This document shows positions 19,105 through 28,025 of a stretch of DNA of 64,000 nt, in pieces. Positions within the stretch are counted from its first letter, which is position 1; the number at the start of each line of letters is the position of its first letter. Source of the stretch: Limibacillus sp. (GTDB lineage: Bacteria > Pseudomonadota > Alphaproteobacteria > Kiloniellales > CECT-8803). The position numbers were made by a program, and so were the translations under genes. The stretch lies in the NCBI GenBank assembly GCA_037379885.1, contig JARRJC010000001.1, forward strand, positions 1-64,000, read 5' to 3'. The notes beneath the pieces are model-generated. The model saw only the letters and a program-made list of their open reading frames with translations, searched no databases and was not told the DNA's origin.

Positions 19105-20907
19105 ATGCGAGAAGCCTCCTCCGCCGACGACCCACGGCACTCGGACCTGCCGAAGAGCCGCAACCTGCGCCAGCTCGCCAAGCTCTGGCCGCTGCTGCGG
19201 CCCTACAAGGGCATGGTGGCGGGCGCGCTGGTGGCGCTCTCCATGGCCTCCATCCTGGTGCTCTTCGTCGGCTATGGCCTGCGCTACCTCGTGGACGCGG
19301 GCTTCAGCACGGGCAACATCGCGGTGCTCAACAAGGCCGTGGTGATCATGCTGATCATCGTGTTGCTGCTGGCGCTGGCGGTCTATTTCCGGGTCTTCAC
19401 CGTCACCTGGCTGGGCGAGCGCGTGGTCGCCGACCTGCGGCGGCGCGTCTTCGATCACGTGGTGACGCTCTCGCCCGCCTTCTTCGAGATCACCAAGACC
19501 GGCGAGGTGCTGAGCCGCGTCACCACCGACACGACGCTGCTACAGGTCGTGGTCGGCACCACGCTGCCGATCGCGCTCCGCAACACCATGCTGTTCCTGG
19601 GCGGCTCGGTGGCCCTCTTTCTGACCTCGCCCAAGCTGGCTGGTCTGGTCTTTCTGGTGATCCCCTTGGTGGTGCCGCCGGTGATCATCATCGGGCGGCG
19701 CGTGCGCGCGCTCAGCCGCAACGCCCAGGACCGCATCGCCGACGTCGGCGCCAGCCTGAACGAGACGCTCTACGGCATCCGCATCGTGCAGGCCTTCAAC
19801 CATCAGGGCCACGACAAGGAAGCCTTCGCCGAGCGCACGGAAGAGGCCTTCTCCGCCGCTGTCAGCCGCACGCGCGCACGCGCTCTGCTGGGCGGCACGG
19901 TGATGGGGCTGGTGTTCGGCGCCATCGCCGTGATCCTTTGGATCGGCGGGCAGGATGTGGTGCAGGGCCGCATCACCTCCGGCGAGCTCGCGGCCTTCGT
20001 GCTCTACGCCGTGATCGTGGCTTCCTCGCTCGGCTCCCTCTCCGAGTTGATCGGCGATCTGCAACGCGCCGCCGGCGCGACCGAACGCCTGCGCGAACTG
20101 CTGGACACCAAGCCCGACATCCTGCCGCCGGCAGACCCCAAGCCGCTGCCCGACCCGGCGCAAGGCCGCGTCTCCTTCCGGCAGGTCACCTTCCACTACC
20201 CCTCCCGCCCGGACGAGGCGGCGCTCCACGACTTCACGCTGGAGGTGGCGCCCGGCGAGCGCATCGCGCTGGTCGGCCCCTCGGGCGCGGGCAAGTCCAC
20301 GGTGCTGCAACTGCTGCTGCGCTTTTACGATCCGACGGAGGGGTCGGTCGCCCTGGACGGCGTCGATCTGCGCGAGGCGGACCCGGCGGCCTTGCGCGCG
20401 CGTCAGGGGCTGGTGCCGCAGGAGGCGACCATCTTCTCCGCCACCCTGGCTGACAACATCCGCTACGGGCGGCCCGACGCCAGCGACGCGGCGGTCAAGG
20501 CCGCCGCCGACGCCGCCTATGCGACCGAGTTCATCGAGACCCTGCCCGAGGGCTTCGACACCTACGTGGGCGAGCGCGGCATCCGCCTTTCCGGCGGCCA
20601 GCGCCAGCGCGTCGCCATCGCCCGCGCGCTCTTGCGCGACCCCGCCGTGCTGCTGCTGGACGAGGCCACCTCGGCGCTGGACGCCGAGTCCGAGCGCTTC
20701 GTGCAGCAGGCCCTCGACCACCTGATGGCCGGCCGCACCACCATCATGATCGCCCACCGCCTTGCCACCGTGAAGAAGGCCGACCGCCTGATCGTCATGG
20801 ACAAGGGCCGCGTCGTCGACAGCGGCACCCACGAGGAACTGGTCGAAAAAGGCGGCCTCTACGCCCGCCTCGCCGAGCTGCAGTTCCAGAATGGGAATGG
20901 GGGTTAG
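19105..20907 (+). CDS. ABC transporter, MsbA/LmrA-like fused permease and ATPase
   Basis: A 600-residue half-exporter working as a dimer in the inner membrane. Six membrane helices (about 35-330) are followed by the ATPase domain (about 355-595) with Walker A GPSGAGKST, signature LSGGQRQRVAIARALL and Walker B AVLLLDEATSALD. It is closer to the lipid/drug exporter group than to ATM1. The ATG at 19105 (AAAGGG upstream) is preferred to earlier in-frame codons, which would add about 60 arginine- and proline-rich residues unlike any family member. The substrate is unknown. The 3' end is followed by REP-like repeats. Confidence 0.88.
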   Translation: MREASSADDPRHSDLPKSRNLRQLAKLWPLLRPYKGMVAGALVALSMASILVLFVGYGLRYLVDAGFSTGNIAVLNKAVVIMLIIVLLLALAVYFRVFTVTWLGERVVADLRRRVFDHVVTLSPAFFEITKTGEVLSRVTTDTTLLQVVVGTTLPIALRNTMLFLGGSVALFLTSPKLAGLVFLVIPLVVPPVIIIGRRVRALSRNAQDRIADVGASLNETLYGIRIVQAFNHQGHDKEAFAERTEEAFSAAVSRTRARALLGGTVMGLVFGAIAVILWIGGQDVVQGRITSGELAAFVLYAVIVASSLGSLSELIGDLQRAAGATERLRELLDTKPDILPPADPKPLPDPAQGRVSFRQVTFHYPSRPDEAALHDFTLEVAPGERIALVGPSGAGKSTVLQLLLRFYDPTEGSVALDGVDLREADPAALRARQGLVPQEATIFSATLADNIRYGRPDASDAAVKAAADAAYATEFIETLPEGFDTYVGERGIRLSGGQRQRVAIARALLRDPAVLLLDEATSALDAESERFVQQALDHLMAGRTTIMIAHRLATVKKADRLIVMDKGRVVDSGTHEELVEKGGLYARLAELQFQNGNGG

Positions 20908-20924
20908 AGAGGCATAGCGCCGCG

Positions 20925-21063
20925 CATCCTTCGAGACGGTCCCGTTCGGGACCTCCTCAGGATGAGGCCGGTTCAAGCTGCAGCCTCATCCTGAGGAGCG
21001 GACGAACGCCCGCGTCTCGAAGCCTCGTCCTGAGGAGCGGGCGGAACGCCCGCGTCTCGAAGG
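20925..21063. repeat. REP-like palindromic repeat cluster A
   Basis: Three copies of a roughly 40-bp module with the ends CATCCTTCGAGACG and CTCAGGATGAGG. Unit 1 (20925-20967) is in one orientation; units 2 (20984-21022) and 3 (21023-21063) are inverted relative to it and tandem to each other. Each can fold into a hairpin (CCTCATCCTGAGG at the closed end). The cluster fills the gap between the convergent 3' ends of the ABC exporter and methylmalonyl-CoA mutase. A related cluster is at 26728-26872. Confidence 0.85.
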
Positions 21064-21090
21064 AGGGGGCGGCGCCTTGCCGCAAGCCGC

Positions 21091-23244
21091 TCAGGCCGCC
21101 TGTTTCAGCTTTCTGACCAGACCCAGGATTTCGCGGGCGGCCTTGGGGATGTTGGTGCCGGGGCCGTAGATGGCGGCGACGCCGGCTTTCTTCAGGAAGT
21201 CGTAGTCCTGCTGCGGGATCACGCCGCCGCAGATCACGGCGATGTCCTCCGCACCCTCGGCCTTCAGCGCGTCGATCAGGTGCGGCACCAGGGTCTTGTG
21301 GCCGGCGGCTTGGCTGGAGACGCCGATCACATGCACGTCGTTCTCCAGGGCCTGGCGCGCGGCCTCCTCGGGCGTCTGGAACAACGGCCCGATGTCCACG
21401 TCGAAGCCCAGGTCGGCGAAGGCCGTTGCGATGATCTTGGCGCCGCGGTCGTGGCCGTCCTGGCCCATCTTCACCACCAGCATGCGCGGGCGGCGGCCCT
21501 CCTCCTCGGCGAAGGCGTCGATCTCCGCGCGGATCCGCTGGAAGTCGTCGTCGGCCTCGTAGGCCTTGCCGTAGACGCCGGAGATCGACTGCGTGGTCGC
21601 CTGGAAACGGCCGTAGACCTTCTCCAGCGCATCGGAAATCTCCCCGACCGTGGCGCGGGCCCGCGTCGCCTTGACCGCGAGATCGAGCAGGTTGCCCTCG
21701 TCGCTCTCGGCGGCTTGGGTCAGGGCCTCCAGCGCCGCCTTGCAGGCGGCCTCGTCGCGGGTCGCGCGGATGCGCTCCAGCCGCTCGACCTGGCCCTTCA
21801 GGACCTTGGTGTTGTCGATGTCGAGAACATCCACCGGGCTCGCCTCTTCCGAGACGTACTTGTTGACGCCGACGATGACCTCCTCGCCCCGGTCGACGCG
21901 GGCCTGCCAGCGCGCGGCGGACTCCTCGATCCGCAGCTTGGGCATGCCGCTTTCGACGGCCTTGGTCATGCCGCCCAGCTCCTCGACCTCCGCGATCAGC
22001 GCTTCGGCGTGCTGGACCAGACTGGCGGTCAGGCTCTCCAGGTAGTAGCTGCCGGCCAGCGGGTCCACGACCTTGGTGATGCCGGTCTCGTGGGTCAGGA
22101 TCAACTGCGTGTTGCGGGCGATGCGCGAGGAAAAGCGCGTCGGCAGGCCAATCGCCTCGTCGAAGGAGTTGGTGTGCAGCGACTGCGTGCCGCCGAGGAC
22201 GGCGGCCATGGCCTCCACCGTGGTGCGCACGATGTTGTTGTAGGGATCCTGCTCAGTCAGGCTGACGCCCGAGGTCTGGCAGTGGGTGCGCAGCGCCAGC
22301 GAGCGCGGGTCCTTGGGCGCAAACTCCTTTTCGATCAGCTTGGCCCAGAGGTAGCGCGCGGCGCGCAGCTTGGCGACCTCCATGAAGAAGTTCATGCCGA
22401 TGGCGAAGAAGAAGGAGAGGCGCGGTGCGAACTTGTCGACGTCCAGCCCGCGCGCCTTGGCGGCGCGCACGTATTCCAGGCCGTCGGCCAGCGTGAAGGC
22501 CAGCTCCTGCACCGCCGTCGCCCCCGCCTCCTGCATGTGATAGCCGGAGATGGAGATGGAGTTGAAGCGCGGCATCTTCTCCGCGGTGAACCCGATGATG
22601 TCGGAGACGATGCGCATGGAGGGCGCGGGCGGATAGATGTAGGTGTTGCGGACCATGAACTCCTTCAGGATGTCGTTCTGGATGGTCCCGGAGAGCTGCT
22701 CCAGCGGCACGCCCTGCTCCTCGCCCGCCACGATGAAGCCCGCCAGGACCGGCAGCACCGCGCCGTTCATGGTCATGGAAACGCTCATCTCGCCGAGCGG
22801 GATGCCGTCGAAGAGGATCTTCATGTCCTCCACGGAATCGATCGCCACGCCGGCCTTGCCGACATCGCCCACCACGCGCGGATGGTCGCTGTCGTAGCCC
22901 CGGTGGGTCGCCAGGTCGAAGGCGACGGAGAGCCCCTTCTGCCCGCCCTTCAGGTTGGCGCGGTAGAAGGCGTTGGATTCTTCCGCCGTGGAGAAACCGG
23001 CGTACTGGCGGATGGTCCAGGGCCGGTTGGCGTACATGGTGGCCTTGGGGCCGCGCAGGTAGGGCGGGAAGCCCGGCAGGGTGCCCTGGGTCTCAAGCTC
23101 CGCCAGGTCCGACTCGCTGTAGAGCGGCTTCACCTCGATGCCCTCGGGCGTCTTCCAGGTGAGCGCGTCCAGGCTCTCGGCCTTCAGCTCCTTCTTTGCG
23201 AGTTCTTCCCAATCGCTGAGCGACTTCCTGTCGAAACCGGCCAT
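21091..23244 (-). CDS. Methylmalonyl-CoA mutase, catalytic subunit
   Basis: A 717-residue adenosylcobalamin enzyme converting (R)-methylmalonyl-CoA to succinyl-CoA in propionyl-CoA and odd-chain or branched-chain catabolism. The N-terminal TIM barrel binds the CoA ester ([46 protein letters not shown]). The C-terminal B12 domain carries DGHDRG (596-601, ligand H598), a serine/GHK block and GGVIP (673-677). It is a complete homodimer-type chain. The start at 23244 (MAGFDRKS, strong GGAGGAACGGAGA upstream) replaces an in-frame ATG 15 codons earlier. The partner GTPase MeaB is at 15415-16425. Confidence 0.96.
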   Translation of the reverse strand: MAGFDRKSLSDWEELAKKELKAESLDALTWKTPEGIEVKPLYSESDLAELETQGTLPGFPPYLRGPKATMYANRPWTIRQYAGFSTAEESNAFYRANLKGGQKGLSVAFDLATHRGYDSDHPRVVGDVGKAGVAIDSVEDMKILFDGIPLGEMSVSMTMNGAVLPVLAGFIVAGEEQGVPLEQLSGTIQNDILKEFMVRNTYIYPPAPSMRIVSDIIGFTAEKMPRFNSISISGYHMQEAGATAVQELAFTLADGLEYVRAAKARGLDVDKFAPRLSFFFAIGMNFFMEVAKLRAARYLWAKLIEKEFAPKDPRSLALRTHCQTSGVSLTEQDPYNNIVRTTVEAMAAVLGGTQSLHTNSFDEAIGLPTRFSSRIARNTQLILTHETGITKVVDPLAGSYYLESLTASLVQHAEALIAEVEELGGMTKAVESGMPKLRIEESAARWQARVDRGEEVIVGVNKYVSEEASPVDVLDIDNTKVLKGQVERLERIRATRDEAACKAALEALTQAAESDEGNLLDLAVKATRARATVGEISDALEKVYGRFQATTQSISGVYGKAYEADDDFQRIRAEIDAFAEEEGRRPRMLVVKMGQDGHDRGAKIIATAFADLGFDVDIGPLFQTPEEAARQALENDVHVIGVSSQAAGHKTLVPHLIDALKAEGAEDIAVICGGVIPQQDYDFLKKAGVAAIYGPGTNIPKAAREILGLVRKLKQAA

Positions 23245-23397
23245 TCTCCGTTCCTCCGAGCGCCCCTCCTTATTCGCGGAAAAGGGCATTTTTCTTTTCG
23301 CAGTGCAACAACCGCGGCACTATAAGACTGCCGCCCTGCCTCGTCCATATCTCAGAGAACCCGCGCAGTTTCCTTGCGCTGGATCAAGTGGTTGCGG

Positions 23398-24276
23398 CTA
23401 CCACCTCAAAACCGGCATGGCGAAGTCGGCGCGCTGGCCGATGGTCTCCATCTCGGCCTCGACGCGCTCCAGCGACACCGCGCCGCCCGGCGTCAGGCCC
23501 AGGGCCGGACCGTGCAACCCGTCCAGCACCCAAAGGCTCGCCATGCCGCAGGCGTTCGCCCCGGCCACATCGGTCCTGAGCGCATCGCCGATGCAGAGGA
23601 TCCTGGCGGGGTCTGAGACGCCGAGGATCGCCTCGGCGCTCTCGTAGATCGGCGGGTAGGGCTTGCCGTGATAGCGCACCGCGCCGCCCAGCTCCTCATA
23701 ACGCTGGGCCAACGCCCCGGCGCAGATTTCCGCCTTGCCGCCGCGGATCACCTCCAGGTCCGGGTTGGCGCAGACCATGGGGACGCCCGCGGCCACGCCC
23801 GCTTCGATCACCTCCGCATAGGTCTCGACCGTGTCTTCGGGCGCATGCGCACCGGTGTTCATGATGAAGTCCGCCCCGCCCGGATCGGCGACCAGGGAGA
23901 GATCGAGCCCCTGGCACATGCCCGCATCCTTCGGCGGCCCCAGATGGAAGCAGCGGCGGCCCAGAGCGGCGTACCAGGGATCGCTCCGGTCCTTCAGGTT
24001 CCGCCAGGCGTCCTCCCCGCTGGAGAGGACGGCGTGATAGCAGCGCTCGTCGATGCCCAGTTCCAGGCAGCGGGCGATCACCTCGGAGGCCCGGCGCGGC
24101 GCGTTGGAGAGGATCAGGATGCGCCCGCCCGCCCGCTTCAGGTTCTGCGCCGCCTCGACCGCCGCCGGAAAGGCGGTGACGCCGTCGTGCAGACAGCCCC
24201 AGAGGTCGAGGATGAAGCCCTCGTAGTCCCCGGCGATCTGGGAAAGGCCGCTGATGGTCCGGAGGGGGCCGCTCAT
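23398..24276 (-). CDS. HAD-superfamily subclass IIA hydrolase (TIGR01459-like)
   Basis: A 292-residue HAD phosphatase-like protein with the large IIA cap domain. The nucleophile region is FILDLWGCLHDG with D24; the usual second aspartate (DxD) is a tryptophan (W26), a signature of this subgroup. Motif II is ILSNAPRR (about 55-62) and the acidic motif III/IV is ILCIGDALRTDVAGAN (near 245-260). Relatives include NagD- and 4-nitrophenylphosphatase-like enzymes. Its start overlaps the pyrD stop region by four bases on the same strand, so pyrD and this gene are probably co-transcribed. Substrate unknown. Confidence 0.85.
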   Translation of the reverse strand: MSGPLRTISGLSQIAGDYEGFILDLWGCLHDGVTAFPAAVEAAQNLKRAGGRILILSNAPRRASEVIARCLELGIDERCYHAVLSSGEDAWRNLKDRSDPWYAALGRRCFHLGPPKDAGMCQGLDLSLVADPGGADFIMNTGAHAPEDTVETYAEVIEAGVAAGVPMVCANPDLEVIRGGKAEICAGALAQRYEELGGAVRYHGKPYPPIYESAEAILGVSDPARILCIGDALRTDVAGANACGMASLWVLDGLHGPALGLTPGGAVSLERVEAEMETIGQRADFAMPVLRW

Positions 24277-25346
24277 GGCTTGCCCGCCCTGTGGTCGGCC
24301 CCGACCGCCTCGGCGATGCTCGAAAAGCCGTCGCGCCGCAGCGCCTCCAGCAGACCCGCCTTGATGCGGCGGATCAGGCCCGGCCCCTGATAGACCAGGG
24401 CGGTGTAGAGCTGGACCAGCGAAGCGCCCGCGCGGATCTTGGCGTAGGCGTCTTCCGCCGAGGCGATGCCGCCGACGCCGACCAGCGGCAGCTTCCCCTC
24501 CGTCAGGCCGTAGAGTTCGGACAGCAGAGCGGTGGAAGGCCCGAACAGCGGTTTGCCCGAAAGCCCGCCCGTCTCCGCGCGGTGACGGCTCGCGAGGCTG
24601 TCGGGCCGCTCGACGGTGGTGTTGGAGACGATCAGTCCGGAGAGGCCGCTTTCCAAAGCCACGGCTGCGATATCCTCCTTGTCCGCCTGGGTCAGGTCGG
24701 GCGCGATCTTGAGCAGCAGCGGCGGGCGCTTTTCCTGCTTTTCCAAAGCGCCCATGACGGCTTCGATCAGCGCGCTCAGGCTTTCCTTACCCTGGAGCGC
24801 GCGCAGGCCCGGCGTGTTCGGAGAGGAGACGTTGATCACCAGATAGTCGGCGTAGGGTCCCAGCCGCTCGGCCCCCAGCCGGTAGTCGGCAGCGGCGTCC
24901 GCGCTCTCCTTGTTCTTGCCGAGATTGACGCCCAGCGGGCCGGGCAGCAGGCGGTCGCGCCAAGCCGCGAGGCGGCGCTCGGCGGCCTCCAGACCCTGGC
25001 TGTTGAAGCCGTAGCGGTTGATGACGGCGCCGTCTTCGGGCAGGCGGAAGACACGCGGGCGCGGATTGCCGGGCTGCGGCTTGGGCGTCACCGAGCCGAT
25101 CTCCACGAACCCCAGGCCCAGGCCGAAGAGCGGCCCCACGGCCTCGGCATCCTTGTCGAAACCGGCGGCGATCCCGACCGGGTTCGGGAAGTGCAGCCCC
25201 CAGATATCCTGACCCAGCGGCGGCGGATCGGCGCGGCGGGTCTGAAGCCCCGGGCCAAGCGCCAAGGCCCGGATGGTCAGGCGGTGGGCGGTTTCCGGGT
25301 CCAGCAGGCGCAGGATCGGGGCGCCGAGGGTAAAGAGATCCGTCAT
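24273..25346 (-). CDS. pyrD: Dihydroorotate dehydrogenase (quinone), class 2
   Basis: A 357-residue FMN enzyme oxidising dihydroorotate to orotate with quinone as acceptor, the fourth step of pyrimidine synthesis, at the inner membrane. Class 2 features are the N-terminal membrane-associating helix (LFTLGAPILRLLDPETAHRL), NPVGIAAGFDKDAE, GSVTPKPQPGNPRPR, NRYGFNSQG, the catalytic-serine segment VNVSSPNTPGLR and the FMN-phosphate motif GVGGIASAEDA. The start at 25346 matches known PyrD N-termini; the longer in-frame ORF upstream is arginine-rich and unsupported. It is followed by the overlapping HAD gene and preceded by the DUF952 gene by six bases. Confidence 0.96.
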   Translation of the reverse strand: MTDLFTLGAPILRLLDPETAHRLTIRALALGPGLQTRRADPPPLGQDIWGLHFPNPVGIAAGFDKDAEAVGPLFGLGLGFVEIGSVTPKPQPGNPRPRVFRLPEDGAVINRYGFNSQGLEAAERRLAAWRDRLLPGPLGVNLGKNKESADAAADYRLGAERLGPYADYLVINVSSPNTPGLRALQGKESLSALIEAVMGALEKQEKRPPLLLKIAPDLTQADKEDIAAVALESGLSGLIVSNTTVERPDSLASRHRAETGGLSGKPLFGPSTALLSELYGLTEGKLPLVGVGGIASAEDAYAKIRAGASLVQLYTALVYQGPGLIRRIKAGLLEALRRDGFSSIAEAVGADHRAGKP

Positions 25347-25351
25347 GCCCT

Positions 25352-25699
25352 TTAGAACTCGTCGGGAAAGACGTGACGCCCGGCCTCGTCGAGCGGCAGC
25401 GGATAGACGTCCAGAACCGCCTCCAGTGGCAGCGCTCCGTAGAGGTGCGGGAAGAGCTGCCCGGCGCGCGATTCCTCCCATTTCAGGGACGCCCCCAAAA
25501 GGCCGGGGTCGACCGCGAGCAGCAGCAGCCCGGATTGCCCGGCGCGGTGCTTGGCCGCCGATCCCTCGACCTGCGTGCGGCTGGAGAAATGGATGAAGCC
25601 GTCGGCCTTGTCCTGGGAGGAGCCCTCATAGCGCCCGGCCGCCTCGGCGGCGCGCCACTCCTCTTCACGGCAGATGTGATAGATGCGGTCTCTCATCAT
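25352..25699 (-). CDS. DUF952-family protein
   Basis: A 115-residue protein matching the DUF952 pattern: IYHICREEEW near the start, the DGFIHFSS motif (33-40), LLLLAVDP (58-65) and FPHLYGALPLEAV (83-95). Structures of the family show an ADP-ribosyltransferase-like fold, but the biological role is unknown. The start is taken at the first of two adjacent ATG codons. It lies six bases upstream of pyrD on the same strand. The open frame continues for over 300 codons upstream, antisense to the ilvE gene, but that part has no family resemblance and is a reading-frame shadow. Confidence 0.8.
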   Translation of the reverse strand: MMRDRIYHICREEEWRAAEAAGRYEGSSQDKADGFIHFSSRTQVEGSAAKHRAGQSGLLLLAVDPGLLGASLKWEESRAGQLFPHLYGALPLEAVLDVYPLPLDEAGRHVFPDEF

Positions 25700-25790
25700 G
25701 ACGGCTGATCTTTTAGCACCTCGCGCGCCGGATTGAACAGGAACCTTGAACAGGTGCGCCAGAATAGGTGTGGGGGGGAGCAGGCGCGGC

Positions 25791-25818
25791 TTGCCGCGCG
25801 CGCGGGCGGCGTTATGCT
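25791..25818 (+). promoter_or_regulatory. Candidate promoter of the class IV aminotransferase gene
   Basis: TTGCCG (25791-25796), a 16-base spacer, and TATGCT (25813-25818), about 50 bases before the ATG at 25868. Confidence 0.4.
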
Positions 25819-25867
25819 GGGTCCCTGACTTGAAGCGACCCCATGACATGGAAGGCCGAAGAACCCC

Positions 25868-26707
25868 ATGGAACCGATTCACTTCGTCGACGGCGGCTGG
25901 CAAAGCGGCAATCCCAAGATCGCGGGCCCGATGGACCATGTCATGTGGATGGCCTCCACGGTCTTTGACGGCGCGCGCGCCTTCGAAGGGGTGGCCCCGG
26001 ACCTGGACCTGCACTGCCAGCGGCTGGTGGACTCGGCCAACAGCTTCGGCCTGAAACCAGTCCTGACGGCCCCTGAAATCCTGGAGCTGGCGCTGGACGG
26101 CATTTCCCGCTTCGACAAGGGCGCGGAGCTTTACGTCCGTCCCATGTTCTTCGCCGAGAGCGGGTTCGTCGTCGCCGACCCGGAGACCACGCGCTTTTGC
26201 CTCTCGGTCTACGAAGCGCCCATGCCCGAGCCGAAGGGCTTGGCGGTGACGCTCTCTTCCATGCGCCGCCCCGCGCCCAACATGGCGCCGACGCGGGCCA
26301 AGGCCTCTTGCCTCTACCCCGCTTCCGGCATGGCGCTGAAGGAGGCGATGGAGCAGGGCTTCGACAACGCCGTGGTGCTGGACGGCATCGGCAACGTGGC
26401 CGAACTGGCGACCGCCAACGTCTGGATGGTCAAGGACGGAGAGGCGCACACCCCGATTCCCAACGGCACCTTCCTGAACGGCGTCACGCGGCGGCGCGTG
26501 GCGGGGCTTCTGCAGAAGGCCGGGATCACGGTGCGCGAGCGGACCATCACCTACCCCGAACTGCTGGAAGCCGACGAGCTCTTCACCACGGGCAACTACG
26601 GCAAGGTCATGCCGATCACCCGCATCGAGCAGCGCAACCTCCAGCCCGGCCCGGTCTACGCCAAGGCCCGCGAGCTCTACTGGGCCTACGCCCACGGAGA
26701 TGCGTGA
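25868..26707 (+). CDS. Branched-chain amino acid aminotransferase-like, PLP fold type IV
   Basis: A 279-residue class IV aminotransferase. Predicted PLP lysine is K145 (PTRAKASCLYP) and the pyridoxal-contacting glutamate is E179 (NVAELATANVW); FDGARAFEG (33-41) and GTFLNGVTRRR are family motifs. It most resembles IlvE (valine, leucine, isoleucine and their keto acids), yet it is shorter than classical IlvE and D-amino acid aminotransferase or aminodeoxychorismate lyase activities share the fold. No ilv or leu genes neighbour it, so the gene symbol is withheld. It converges with ychF across a REP-like cluster. Confidence 0.85.
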   Translation: MEPIHFVDGGWQSGNPKIAGPMDHVMWMASTVFDGARAFEGVAPDLDLHCQRLVDSANSFGLKPVLTAPEILELALDGISRFDKGAELYVRPMFFAESGFVVADPETTRFCLSVYEAPMPEPKGLAVTLSSMRRPAPNMAPTRAKASCLYPASGMALKEAMEQGFDNAVVLDGIGNVAELATANVWMVKDGEAHTPIPNGTFLNGVTRRRVAGLLQKAGITVRERTITYPELLEADELFTTGNYGKVMPITRIEQRNLQPGPVYAKARELYWAYAHGDA

Positions 26708-26727
26708 GAAGGGTTTGAGGCAAAGCG

Positions 26728-26872
26728 CCGCCCATCCTTCGAGACGCGGACCTTCGTCCGCTCCTCAGGATGAGGCTGGAGCTTGTGCCGAAACTTCTTC
26801 GCCACAGGGTGAACTTGCGCCCAACCTCATCCTGAGGAGGCCGCGAAGGCGGCCGTCTCGAAGGATGGGCGG
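26728..26872. repeat. REP-like palindromic repeat cluster B
   Basis: Two modules in inverted orientation: 26733-26775 (CATCCTTCGAGACG ... CTCAGGATGAGG) and 26825-26867 (CCTCATCCTGAGG ... CGTCTCGAAGGATG). They are separated by 49 bases. The outermost 20 bp (26728 inward and 26872 inward) are perfectly complementary, so the whole cluster can form a long stem with internal hairpins. It occupies the gap between the convergent 3' ends of the aminotransferase and ychF, exactly like cluster A. Confidence 0.85.
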
Positions 26873-26917
26873 CGGCTTGAAACGCTGGAGCCAGCCCCCT
26901 CACGGAAACCGCAGCCC

Positions 26918-28015
26918 TCACACGTTGAAGCGGAAGTGGAAGATGTCGCCGTCCTTGGCGATGTAGGCCTTGCCTTCCATGCGCATCTTGCCGGCGTCCT
27001 TGGCCCCCTGCTCGCCCTTGCAGGCGATGAAGTCGTCGTAGGCGATGGTCTCCGCCCGGATGAAGCCGCGCTCGAAATCGCTGTGGATCGCACCGGCGGC
27101 CTCGGGCGCGCTGGCGCCCTTGTGCACGGTCCAGGCGCGCACCTCCTTCGGGCCCGAGGTGAAGAAGGTGATGAGGTCCAAGAGCGCGTAGCCCGCGCGG
27201 ATGACGCGGGTGAGGCCCGTCTCCTCCAGCCCCAGGTCGGAGAGGAACAGCTGCTTTTCCTCCTCGTCCTCCAGGGCGGCGACCTCGGCCTCGATGGCGG
27301 CTGAGATCACGACACAGGCCGCGCCCTTCTCCTTCGCCATGGCCTCGACCTCGGCGGAGAGCGCATTGCCGGTGGCGGCGTTCTCCTCCTCCACGTTGGC
27401 CACGTAGAGAACCGGCTTGGCGGTCAGGAGGTTGAGCTGGCGCAGGATCGGCTTCTTGTCCTCGGGCAGCGCGACGGAGGAGGCGGGCTTGCCATCCTGG
27501 AGCGCGGCCATGACCGGCTCGATGACCGCCAGCCTCTCCTTGGCCTCCTTCTCGCCGCCGCGCGCCTTCTTGACGGCAGCGTTGTGCTGGCGCTCCAGAC
27601 TTTCCAGGTCGGCCAGCATCAGCTCGGTCTCGACCGTCTCGGCGTCGCGCACCGGATCGACCGCGCCGTCGACGTGGGTCACCTCGCCCTCGAAGCAGCG
27701 CAGCACATGGACGATGGCGTCGACCTCGCGGATGTTGGCTAGGAACTGGTTGCCCAGCCCCTCTCCCTTGGAGGCGCCGCGCACCAGCCCGGCGATGTCC
27801 ACGAACTCCAGGAAGGTCGGGATGATCTGCTGGGGCTTTTGAATGGCGGCGATGGCGTCGAGACGCTCGTCCGGCACGGCGACGCGGCCCGTGTTGGGCT
27901 CGATCGTGCAGAAGGGATAGTTCGCCGCCTCGGCCTGCGCCGTCTCGGTCAGCGCGTTGAAAAGCGTCGACTTGCCGACATTCGGCAAGCCCACGATGCC
28001 GCAGTTGAAACCCAT
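26918..28015 (-). CDS. ychF: Ribosome-binding GTPase/ATPase YchF
   Basis: A 365-residue Obg-family P-loop protein that binds the ribosome and prefers ATP. Walker A is GLPNVGKST (8-16); G3 lies in FVDIAGLVRGASKGEGLGN; the NKxD position is altered (YVANVEEEN), as usual for YchF and consistent with ATP use. A coiled-coil insertion (about 140-205) and the C-terminal TGS domain (FFTSGPKEVRAWTVHKG ... DGDIFHFRFNV) complete the family layout. It follows pth by ten bases on the same strand, a common pairing linked to translation quality control. Confidence 0.97.
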   Translation of the reverse strand: MGFNCGIVGLPNVGKSTLFNALTETAQAEAANYPFCTIEPNTGRVAVPDERLDAIAAIQKPQQIIPTFLEFVDIAGLVRGASKGEGLGNQFLANIREVDAIVHVLRCFEGEVTHVDGAVDPVRDAETVETELMLADLESLERQHNAAVKKARGGEKEAKERLAVIEPVMAALQDGKPASSVALPEDKKPILRQLNLLTAKPVLYVANVEEENAATGNALSAEVEAMAKEKGAACVVISAAIEAEVAALEDEEEKQLFLSDLGLEETGLTRVIRAGYALLDLITFFTSGPKEVRAWTVHKGASAPEAAGAIHSDFERGFIRAETIAYDDFIACKGEQGAKDAGKMRMEGKAYIAKDGDIFHFRFNV

Positions 28016-28025
28016 GATCTTGCCC

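Noticed and set aside
25700-26695. N-terminal extension of the DUF952 gene antisense to the aminotransferase
   Set aside because: Only the last 115 residues match DUF952; the rest shows shadow-type composition and overlaps the aminotransferase coding strand.
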